Assembly (NCBI GenBank): GCA_022705125.1
Contig: JAKJFB010000014.1
Location: 1 to 17,129 of the forward strand
Direction: 5' to 3'
DNA from: Pseudomonadota bacterium
GTDB lineage: Bacteria > Pseudomonadota > Gammaproteobacteria > Pseudomonadales > UBA5518
Length of the DNA stretch: 17,129 nucleotides
A program made the translations under genes and the position numbers. Positions 1-6,695 of this stretch are shown piece by piece; position 1 is the stretch's first letter; every line of letters starts with the position of its first letter. The notes beneath the pieces are model-generated. The model was not told where the DNA came from, did no database searches, and worked only from the letters and a program-made list of their open reading frames with translations.

Positions 1-1411
1 GCCCGGCGGCATACAAGCCGGGGATCACGCCGCCGAAGGCATCGAGCACCTGCGAATCCACCGTGGTCTCCAGCCCGCCGAAGGTGTGCGAACAGCAGAA
101 CGCGCGCGTGACGTCGAGCTCGTAGAGACGCAACGGCGCCTTCGCCAGCGGCGCGAGGAACTTCGGGTGCTTGTGCAGCAGCGGATCCTCGCCGCGCGCC
201 GCGGCCGCGTTGTACGTCGCGACCGTGTGCGCCAGCGTGCCGGGGACGAAACCGCCCTTGGACTCGAGTTCCCCGATGCTCGCGGCCTCGGCGAGCAGCG
301 GCATGCGGAAATCGCCCGGATCGTAGCTGCAGTCGGCGTCGGTCACGAGGAAGGCCTTGCCGTGCTGTGTGTAGGCGGTCTCGTGGCCGATGCACGCGTA
401 GTACGAATCCTCGGCAATGAAGCGCTGCGCGCGCGCGTTGACCACGATGCCCTTGATCACGCGCTCGGGCGGGTAGACCGGCAGGATCGCAAAGCCCTGG
501 TGCATGCGCACCGCCGCCGCGCCCACGCCCATGCCCATCTGGATGCCGATGCCGAGATCGCCCGCGTTCGCCCACGGCGTGGAGCACTCGTAGAGCTCCG
601 GCGCGTAGCGGCGCACCATCTCGCGGTTGTGGATGAAACCGCCGCAGGCAAGGACCACGCCGCGGCGCGCCCGCGCCGATCTCGTGGCCCCGTTTTCGGT
701 GAACTGGATGCCTGTCACACGTCCGTCGCTCTCGCGCACCAGCCGCTCGCAGGACACGCCGGTCATCATTTTCACGCCGGCAGCCTGCGCCGCCGCGAGC
801 AGCGCTTCCATCATCGCGCGCCCGCCGGTGTGCCCCATCACCGCCGGCACGTGCCCGCGCGGAGCCGGACGCGCGATGTCGCGCCACGGGTGCGCCAGCT
901 CGCAGCCGGAGTAATACAGCGAGGAGTCGTCGTAGGGCAGCTCCTTCTCCTGGCTGAACTTCTCGATGTAGCGAACGCCGTGGTCGACCATCCACTGGAA
1001 GTGCTCGAGGCTTGCCTCGCAGTAGAGCGCGATCTTGTCGAGCCGCGGATGCAGGCCGCCCGCGGCGACGATGAAATCGTGCATCGCCTCCGCGCTGTCC
1101 TCGAAGCCGAGCGCCTTCTGCAGCGGCGTGCCGCCGCCGAGGTAGCACACCCCGCCCGACATCGCCGACGAGCCACCGAGCTTCGGCAGGCGCTCGAGCA
1201 CCAGCACCTCGGCGCCCGCCGCGCGCGCCTCGATGGCGGCGCTGATGGCAGCGGCCCCGGAGCCGGCGATCACCACGTCGGCGCTGTGGTCCCAGGCGCG
1301 CACCTCGGCGCTGGCGGCGGGCTGGCGCGGTTCGCAGCCCACGCTGGCCGCAAGTCCCGCGAGCCCCAGGCCGGCCAGCACGCGACGGCGTGATCTATCG
1401 GTCTCGCTCAT
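1..1411 (-). CDS. FAD-dependent oxidoreductase, FAD_binding_2 (fumarate reductase/KstD-like), Tat signal; C-terminus cut by window edge
   Basis: The frame runs open from the ATG at 1411 to the left edge, so about 470 N-terminal codons are present and the C-terminus is missing. GGAG lies 7 nt before the ATG. Residues 8-25 (RRR then VLAGLGLAGLAASVG) look like a twin-arginine signal, with Cys26 at its end in a non-canonical lipobox, so the enzyme may act in the periplasm. A dinucleotide-binding motif G50-S-G52-A-A-A55 followed by Glu73 marks the FAD site. Near the break, HTFGGL and GVIPGLYAAG are typical of the C-terminal FAD contacts of the fumarate reductase/3-ketosteroid dehydrogenase superfamily. 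These enzymes move hydride between flavin and C-C bonds, either reducing enoates or desaturating ring ketones. It lies 37 nt after the TetR gene and is probably co-transcribed with it. Direction of reaction and substrate cannot be decided here. Confidence 0.88.
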   Translation of the reverse strand, partial: MSETDRSRRRVLAGLGLAGLAASVGCEPRQPAASAEVRAWDHSADVVIAGSGAAAISAAIEARAAGAEVLVLERLPKLGGSSAMSGGVCYLGGGTPLQKALGFEDSAEAMHDFIVAAGGLHPRLDKIALYCEASLEHFQWMVDHGVRYIEKFSQEKELPYDDSSLYYSGCELAHPWRDIARPAPRGHVPAVMGHTGGRAMMEALLAAAQAAGVKMMTGVSCERLVRESDGRVTGIQFTENGATRSARARRGVVLACGGFIHNREMVRRYAPELYECSTPWANAGDLGIGIQMGMGVGAAAVRMHQGFAILPVYPPERVIKGIVVNARAQRFIAEDSYYACIGHETAYTQHGKAFLVTDADCSYDPGDFRMPLLAEAASIGELESKGGFVPGTLAHTVATYNAAAARGEDPLLHKHPKFLAPLAKAPLRLYELDVTRAFCCSHTFGGLETTVDSQVLDAFGGVIPGLYAAG

Positions 1412-1448
1412 GTATTCACTCCGCCGGTCTCCTGATCGCGCGTGTCAC

Positions 1449-2066
1449 TCAGCTCTCGGTGAGCATCGCCAGCAGGATGCGGCGCAGGCGCTGCAGGTAG
1501 CGCTTCACATCGAAGAATTCGGGCTCCAGCACCACCTCGATGACGTAGCCCGTGAGCATGCAGTGCACGGTGTAGATCGCCTCCTGCATGGCGCGATCCG
1601 TGAGCGGGCAGTCATGGAAGATGCGCCGCCACAACGCGAGGTGCGAGTGGTGGTTCAGCTTGATGCTGGCGCCATCGCCGCCCTCGGCACGGCTGGCCAG
1701 CAGGATTTCCAGCGTCGCCATGTACTCATCGCCGCGGTAATGCTCCCACGCCGCGTTGATGAACCGCTCCACGCGCTTTTCCAGCGCGCCGCGCGTGAAC
1801 TCCTCGCCAGACATCGACGCATCGAATTTCTCGTGCGAGCGCGCCAGCACCTGCTCGAGGATCTCGTGCTTGCCGCCGAAGTGGTGCTGCACCGCGCCCC
1901 AGGACACTCCCGCCTTGCGCGCGATGCGCGTGGAACTCGCCGCGGCAAAACCGCCTTCGCGGATCAGCGCGATGACGGCATTGATGATCTTGTCCTGTGT
2001 CGCCTTGCTCTTCGCCGCCTGACGTCCGAGCTCTGCGGGTTGCGTAATCGCTGCAGGTTTGGCCAT
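1449..2066 (-). CDS. TetR/AcrR-family transcriptional regulator
   Basis: A 205-residue protein of normal TetR length. Residues about 24-72 form the N-terminal DNA-binding domain, with the helix-turn-helix around TRIARKAGVSWGAVQHHF and the usual following GGKHEIL. The C-terminal ligand domain is not recognisable to a subfamily. GGAGAAG ends 3 nt before the chosen ATG, which supports the start. It is the only regulator in the window and precedes the flavoprotein gene by 37 nt, so the two may be co-transcribed. TetR proteins usually repress nearby genes until a pathway metabolite binds. Candidate operators are the AT-rich elements at 4502-4530 and 6651-6680, and possibly the palindrome 17-52 nt upstream of its own start (2083-2118). 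Those assignments are inference. Confidence 0.92.
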   Translation of the reverse strand: MAKPAAITQPAELGRQAAKSKATQDKIINAVIALIREGGFAAASSTRIARKAGVSWGAVQHHFGGKHEILEQVLARSHEKFDASMSGEEFTRGALEKRVERFINAAWEHYRGDEYMATLEILLASRAEGGDGASIKLNHHSHLALWRRIFHDCPLTDRAMQEAIYTVHCMLTGYVIEVVLEPEFFDVKRYLQRLRRILLAMLTES

Positions 2067-2082
2067 GACTTCTCCACAAGCG

Positions 2083-2118
2083 TTTCATCCGGGGACACGC
2101 CGTGCCCCCCGGATGAAA
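2083..2118 (-). terminator. 12-bp hairpin after TonB receptor 1; terminator or TetR-promoter palindrome
   Basis: TTTCATCCGGGG (2083-2094) is exactly complementary to 2107-2118, giving a 12-bp perfect stem. The 12-nt loop can add a CAC/GTG inner stem. It starts 10 nt beyond the stop of receptor 1, which fits a transcription terminator, but neither strand has a clear T-run after it. It also lies 17-52 nt upstream of the TetR start codon, so a TetR operator is an alternative reading. Confidence 0.5.
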
Positions 2119-2128
2119 TGCTGGTTAC

Positions 2129-4354
2129 TCAATACTCGTAGGTCAAGTCCACGCCCCAGGTGCGCGACTCGCCGAAGGGCGCGACCATCTGCGACCAGGG
2201 GAAACTCTCGATGCCGTCGAGCAGGTATTCCTCGTCGGCGAGGTTCTTGCCCCAGATGGCCACGGCGGCGCGGCCCTCGCCCAGACAGAGTTCGCGCAGC
2301 GTGAGCCGCGCGTTCCACAGGTCGTATTCGGGGATGTTGTAGCCGAACGTCGGCGTCGACACGAACTCGGACTCGTCGATCGAGGCGTAGTTCACGTTGA
2401 GCACCAGCTCGCCGTAGCCGAATGACGGGAAGGTGTAGTCGAGGTCGGCGGTGAACGAATTCTCCGGCGCGCTCGGCAGCGCGTATTTCGCGGTGTTCAC
2501 GAGGTTCGCGCCGGTGGCGGGGTCGATGACTTCGTCGACGCTGGTGTCGAGGTAGCCGTAGCCGAGCGTCAGCACGAGGCTGTCGGTGATCAGCGCCGTC
2601 AGGTCGAGCTCCGCGCCGTCGATGGACGCCTTGCCGGCGTTGTACAGCACCGTGTTGGTCGGGTCGCCGATCGCGGCGAAGGACAGCTGGATGTCCTCGT
2701 AGTCGCTGGTGAACAGCGCGGCATTGAGACGCACGCGGTCATCGAGGAACTGCGACTTGATCCCGGCCTCCCAGGTGCCGACCGTCTCCTCGCTGACCGG
2801 AGTGGTCGCCGCCACCACCGACGTGCCGCGGATGTTGAAGCCGCCGGTCTTGTAGCCCTCGACGTACTTGCCGTAGACGTTGACGTCGTCACTGATGTCA
2901 TAGGACACCGTGAAGTCGGCACTGGTGTTGTCCCAGGTGTCGTCGGCCTTCGTCGAGAAGAACTGGAAGCCGCTCGCGTACTGCGCGGTCTCGATCTCGC
3001 GCTCGTCCTCGCTGTAGCGCACGCCGAGCGTCAGGTGGAGCTGCTCCAGCGCCGCGGGAGTCCAGGTGAAGTGCCCGTAGAGCGCGGTCGCGTCGTTGTT
3101 CGCCGTGCTGACGCGCCGCGGCAGCTCGAACTCGTTCAGCGTCATGTCCGGCGGATACGGCGGGTAGTACGCCAGCGGCAGGGTGATGTAATCGATCGTA
3201 TCCTCGTCGCCCTCTTCCTCGAAGTAGTAGGCCCCGAGCACGTACTCGAGCCCCCCGTCCATCAGCTTGCCGAGCAGCTGGAACTCCTGCGAGAACTGGT
3301 CCTGCTCGTTCAGGAACGGCGCATTGGCGAAGAGCCGCGTGGTGACCGGGTTGGCGCCATAGTCCTGGTAGATGTCCTGCTCGACCTCGCGGTAGCCGGT
3401 CAGCGACTTCAATGTCAGGTCATCGCTGATTTCCCACGCCAGCGTCAGGGAGTGGCCGCTGACCTCGACATTGCTCTCCTCGAAGGGCACGCGGGGTCTC
3501 ACGTTGTCCTGGCGGTCAGACCTGAAGGGAACGCTCTCGAAACCGAACTGCGAGGGACCGATGTTCTGGTAGTAGATCGTCCCGGAATCGACATCGGAGT
3601 AGTCGTAGGCGTAGTCGGCGCTGAAGTTGTCGGTCGGCGACCAGTTGATCGCGAGACGTCCGGCCGCGCTGTCGTTGTCGCCGAAGTTCGGGCCCCGGCC
3701 ATCGTTCTCGATCCAGCCATCCTTTTCCGATTTCATCAGGCTCAGCTTGGCGGCGAGACCCGCCGCACGCGCTGTGTCGACCTCGGCGCGCGCCTTGACG
3801 TAGTCGCGATCGCCCGCGCTCAATCCGCCCTTGAAGCCCCACTCGCCCCTGGGCTTGGCGGTGATCATGTTGATCGCGCCGCCGATGGTATTGCGGCCGT
3901 AGAGGCTGCCCTGCGGGCCGCGCAACACCTCGATGCGCTCCAGGCTGGCGACCTCGCTGCCCAGACCGATCGAACGGGCCATGTAGATGCCGTCGATGTA
4001 GACACCGACGCTGGGGTCGGTGGACATGCCGACATCGTTGTTGCCCACGCCGCGCATGTAGGTACGCAGCGAGGCCTGGCTGTTGGGGAACTGGCGCATG
4101 AACAGGTTCGGCACGCTGAACTGGATGTCGCCGAGGTCGTCGACGCTCAGTTTCTCTAGCATGTCGGCCCCGAAGGCCAGCACCGAGATCGGCGTGTCCT
4201 GTAGCGAGGCCTCGCGCCGCTCGGCGGTAACGATGACCTCCTCGAGTCCCGTGGCCCGCGCGCCGTCTTGCTGCGCCTGCGCCCATGGAGCGGCGGCCCC
4301 GGCCACGGCCATTGCCAGCACGGTCGGCGCGAATCTGCGTATCCGGATTGCCAT
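2129..4354 (-). CDS. TonB-dependent outer-membrane receptor (receptor 1)
   Basis: A 741-residue precursor. Residues 1-27 form a Sec signal peptide ending in A-Q-A before Gln28. A TonB box-like segment LEEVIVTAE follows at about residues 37-45, then a plug domain with the family pattern (QDTPISV, DLGDIQFSVPNL, VGVYIDGIYMARS, RIEVLRGPQGSLYGRNTIGGAINMIT). The rest is a 22-strand-type beta-barrel with repeated aromatic-rich strands, ending in TYEY rather than the commoner terminal Phe. GAGGGG precedes the ATG by 8 nt. Such receptors move scarce or bulky ligands across the outer membrane with energy from TonB-ExbBD. No siderophore genes are nearby and the surroundings are catabolic, so import of a hydrophobic carbon source is more likely than iron uptake; this is inference. 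It lies 194 bp after the FadH-type reductase and has the AT-rich element at 4502-4530 in its upstream region. Confidence 0.95.
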   Translation of the reverse strand: MAIRIRRFAPTVLAMAVAGAAAPWAQAQQDGARATGLEEVIVTAERREASLQDTPISVLAFGADMLEKLSVDDLGDIQFSVPNLFMRQFPNSQASLRTYMRGVGNNDVGMSTDPSVGVYIDGIYMARSIGLGSEVASLERIEVLRGPQGSLYGRNTIGGAINMITAKPRGEWGFKGGLSAGDRDYVKARAEVDTARAAGLAAKLSLMKSEKDGWIENDGRGPNFGDNDSAAGRLAINWSPTDNFSADYAYDYSDVDSGTIYYQNIGPSQFGFESVPFRSDRQDNVRPRVPFEESNVEVSGHSLTLAWEISDDLTLKSLTGYREVEQDIYQDYGANPVTTRLFANAPFLNEQDQFSQEFQLLGKLMDGGLEYVLGAYYFEEEGDEDTIDYITLPLAYYPPYPPDMTLNEFELPRRVSTANNDATALYGHFTWTPAALEQLHLTLGVRYSEDEREIETAQYASGFQFFSTKADDTWDNTSADFTVSYDISDDVNVYGKYVEGYKTGGFNIRGTSVVAATTPVSEETVGTWEAGIKSQFLDDRVRLNAALFTSDYEDIQLSFAAIGDPTNTVLYNAGKASIDGAELDLTALITDSLVLTLGYGYLDTSVDEVIDPATGANLVNTAKYALPSAPENSFTADLDYTFPSFGYGELVLNVNYASIDESEFVSTPTFGYNIPEYDLWNARLTLRELCLGEGRAAVAIWGKNLADEEYLLDGIESFPWSQMVAPFGESRTWGVDLTYEY

Positions 4355-4501
4355 GATGCGTTCCCCTCGTTACTGAAGTTGTTCTGTATGAATCGAATTC
4401 GCGGATGCTGTCCCGCACCCTGCATCGGGCAGGCACCGGCCGGGCAGGCATCGCCCGGGCCCGCTTCGTCCCCGCCAGACAATGCTAGACGCTGGACTCG
4501 A

Positions 4502-4530
4502 ATAAAACATTCAACAGCAATGGTATTTTT
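4502..4530. promoter_or_regulatory. AT-rich regulatory element, copy A (upstream of receptor 1)
   Basis: The core ATTCAACAGCAAT (4509-4521) matches ATTCAACACCAAT at 6660-6672 at 12 of 13 bases. Both cores are preceded by ATAAAA and followed by a five-T run, in otherwise GC-rich DNA. Here the ends form CATT-N7-AATG. The element is about 150 nt upstream of the receptor 1 start codon. It is read as a shared transcription-factor site, possibly for the TetR protein; the factor is inferred, the repeat is seen. Confidence 0.5.
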
Positions 4531-4548
4531 GGCATCCCGCACGCCTGC

Positions 4549-6594
4549 TCACAAGGCCGTGCCCGCGCGCATGCCATCCTCCACCGCCTTGCGCAGCAAC
4601 CCGGGACCGGTGCAATCGCCGATGGCGTGGATCTCCCCGACACGCCCGGCCAGCGCATCCGCCAGGCGCGTGTCGGGCGCCGGGCTGCCGGCAATGATCA
4701 CCGTGTCCGCCGGCACGCTGCCGGCACGCCCGGCATACTCGAAACGCACCGCACCGGCGTCGATACCTGTCAGCCGCACACCGCCGAGCACCTCGACGCC
4801 GAGGCGGTCGAGCGCGCTCAACTGCTCCTGGCGACGCTTGGGCCCGACATCCTGCGCGAACCACTGGTCTTCGGCGATGAGGCTCACGCGCCGACCGCGG
4901 TGCGCGATGAAATCCGCGAGCTCCACCGCCGGCAGGTCCGAACCGATCACGCACACCCGCTTGCCGAGCGGCAGGAAGTGCCGGCTCGCCGCGCGCACAT
5001 GACCCGGACGCAGCCACTGCTGTACGCGTGGCATCACGTGATGACCGAGCAGCTTCAGCAGCGCGGGCCAGCGCGCGGCTTCTTCGGCCGACAGCGTGCC
5101 CGAGAACCAGCCGCGCACCTCGGTCGCGTCGTAGACGTGCGCCGCCTCCATCCCCGGGATCACCGGCCGGACCATCCTTGCGCCCGTCGCCACGACCACC
5201 GCGTCGGCATCCGCGCACTCCGCGGGCTCCAGCGCGCGGCCCAGCTCCACCCTGACCGGCAGGCGGCTCATCGCGCCGAGCAGGTAGTCGAGCAGGCGCT
5301 GGTTGTCCGCGTGCACGATCGAGGCATAGAACAGCGAGCCACCGAGCCGTCCGCCGCGCTCGACCAGGCGCACCTCATGGCCTCGCAGCGCCGCGACGCG
5401 CGCGGCCTCCATGCCCGCCGGCCCGCCGCCGACGACCAGCACGCGCTTGCGCACGGCGGCCGGCGTGATCGCCAGCTCCGCTTCGCGCCCGCTCTGTGCG
5501 TTCACGGCGCAGTTCATGTTGGCGTCGAAGGGCGCGATCAGCATAGAGTCGATGCAGTTCTGGCACGACAGGCAGCGGCGGATCTCCAGCGTGCGACCGC
5601 TCAGCACCTTCGCGGGCAACTCCGGGTCCGCCAGCAGCGGGCGCGCCATTGCCACCATGTCGGCGTCACCCTCGGCGATGATCTTCTCGGCGAGGACCGG
5701 GTCGTGGATGCGCCCCACCACCATCACCGGCACGTTCACGACCTTGCGCACCGCGGCCGCGACGGCGGTGTTGTAGCCGTCGCGGTAATGCGCTCCGCAG
5801 ACGATCTGCGCCACGATCTTGTCGTGCGAGACGCCGCCGCTCACCTGGAAGGCGTCGATGCCGGCCTGCTCCAGCAACGGCGCGATCAGCTGCGTGTCGT
5901 TCAGCATGCGCCCGTCGAAGGCATCCTCGTTGCCGGAGATGCGCAGCGTTATCGGGAAGTCCGCACCGGCGCGCTGCTTGATGTGGCGGATCACGCGCAC
6001 CAGCAGGCGCGTGCGCCCCTCGATGGTGGCGCCGGTGTACTCGTCCTCGCGGCGGTTGCGCACCGGGCACAGGAAGCTGCCCAGCAGCATGTAGCCGTGC
6101 GCCGCGTGCAGTTCCATGCCGTCGTAGCCGGCCTCGCGCGCGCGCACCGCGGCGTCGCCATACTGCGCGATCACGCGCTCCATTTCCTCCGCTTCGAGCA
6201 CCCGGCTCGGCCAGCCGGTACCGGCGTTCACGTTGACCGACGGCCCCACCGGGTCGGTCATCGACTCGGGACCGGGATGGGAGATCTGCGGCTGGATGCG
6301 CGCGCCGTGGGCATGCACCCGCCGCACCAGCTCGCGGTGTCCGGCGATGAAGCGGTCATCGCCGAGGCTGAGCGACTGCGGCTGGTAGCGCTGGGCAACA
6401 TCGACGGAGCACATCTCCACCGTGATCAGTCCCACGCCGCCGCGCGCGCGCGCCTCGTGGTAGCGGATCAGGCGCTCGGTCACCTCGAAGTCCGCGCTGC
6501 CGTAATTGGTGGTCATCGCCGACATGACCATGCGGTTGCCGACCGTCATCGCACCGATGCGGATCGGGCTTGCCAGGTGCTGAAAGGATTGCAT
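4549..6594 (-). CDS. NADH:flavin oxidoreductase with 4Fe-4S and FAD domains (FadH / BaiCD / trimethylamine dehydrogenase type)
   Basis: A 681-residue protein, close to the family length. Residues about 5-330 are an FMN-binding Old Yellow Enzyme barrel with the active-site stretch ELHAAHGYMLLGSF and NRREDEYTG. Cys341, Cys344, Cys347 and Cys362 form a CxxCxxC-x14-C cluster motif, spaced more like trimethylamine dehydrogenase than E. coli FadH. An FAD-binding GGGPAG follows at 389-394, and GDCTGPG near the C-terminus is the usual flavin contact. The second Rossmann motif reads G551-S-D-L-P-A, without the usual second Gly. The frame extends 48 codons further upstream, but AGGAG lies just before the ATG at 6594 and the conserved domain begins there. 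Relatives reduce conjugated enoyl or dienoyl groups, including steroid enones (BaiCD, BaiH). It is transcribed divergently from the P450, and receptor 1 follows it on the same strand. Confidence 0.93.
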   Translation of the reverse strand: MQSFQHLASPIRIGAMTVGNRMVMSAMTTNYGSADFEVTERLIRYHEARARGGVGLITVEMCSVDVAQRYQPQSLSLGDDRFIAGHRELVRRVHAHGARIQPQISHPGPESMTDPVGPSVNVNAGTGWPSRVLEAEEMERVIAQYGDAAVRAREAGYDGMELHAAHGYMLLGSFLCPVRNRREDEYTGATIEGRTRLLVRVIRHIKQRAGADFPITLRISGNEDAFDGRMLNDTQLIAPLLEQAGIDAFQVSGGVSHDKIVAQIVCGAHYRDGYNTAVAAAVRKVVNVPVMVVGRIHDPVLAEKIIAEGDADMVAMARPLLADPELPAKVLSGRTLEIRRCLSCQNCIDSMLIAPFDANMNCAVNAQSGREAELAITPAAVRKRVLVVGGGPAGMEAARVAALRGHEVRLVERGGRLGGSLFYASIVHADNQRLLDYLLGAMSRLPVRVELGRALEPAECADADAVVVATGARMVRPVIPGMEAAHVYDATEVRGWFSGTLSAEEAARWPALLKLLGHHVMPRVQQWLRPGHVRAASRHFLPLGKRVCVIGSDLPAVELADFIAHRGRRVSLIAEDQWFAQDVGPKRRQEQLSALDRLGVEVLGGVRLTGIDAGAVRFEYAGRAGSVPADTVIIAGSPAPDTRLADALAGRVGEIHAIGDCTGPGLLRKAVEDGMRAGTAL

Positions 6595-6623
6595 GCTGGT
6601 TTTTCTCCTAGGCATCATCGCCC

Positions 6624-6652
6624 TTGTCATGGTAGCCGGCCTGGCGTAGTAT
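6624..6652 (+). promoter_or_regulatory. Putative sigma70-type promoter of the P450-SDR1 operon (divergent partner on the minus strand)
   Basis: TTGTCA (6624-6629) and TAGTAT (6647-6652) are separated by 17 nt, giving 5/6 and 4/6 matches to consensus. The P450 start codon is 44 nt after the -10 box. On the minus strand TATACT (6648-6653) matches the -10 consensus at 5/6 for the FadH-type gene, so the two divergent promoters would overlap. No clear minus-strand -35 box was found. Confidence 0.45.
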
Positions 6653-6680
6653 AAAAACAATTCAACACCAATCTTTTTAC
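6651..6680. promoter_or_regulatory. AT-rich regulatory element, copy B (between the divergent reductase and P450 genes)
   Basis: The core ATTCAACACCAAT (6660-6672) differs from copy A at one base. It is flanked by TAAAAA (6652-6657) and TTTTTA (6674-6679), which form an inverted repeat with a 16-nt gap. It sits just downstream of the plus-strand -10 box and just upstream of the minus-strand -10 box, where one bound protein could control both transcripts. Confidence 0.5.
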
Positions 6681-6695
6681 ACAGAGGGCAGCCCC

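Noticed and set aside
86..1393. Plus-strand open frame of 435 codons opposite the flavoprotein
   Set aside because: The minus strand encodes an uninterrupted FAD-binding protein over the same DNA; the plus translation shows no motif.
3035..4159. Plus-strand open frame of 374 codons opposite receptor 1
   Set aside because: It is antisense to the conserved plug and barrel of receptor 1 and has no independent coding signs.
4627..6654. Plus-strand open frame of 675 codons opposite the FadH-type gene
   Set aside because: It mirrors a gene with clear OYE, Fe-S and FAD motifs; composition is His/Arg-rich and no family is recognisable.
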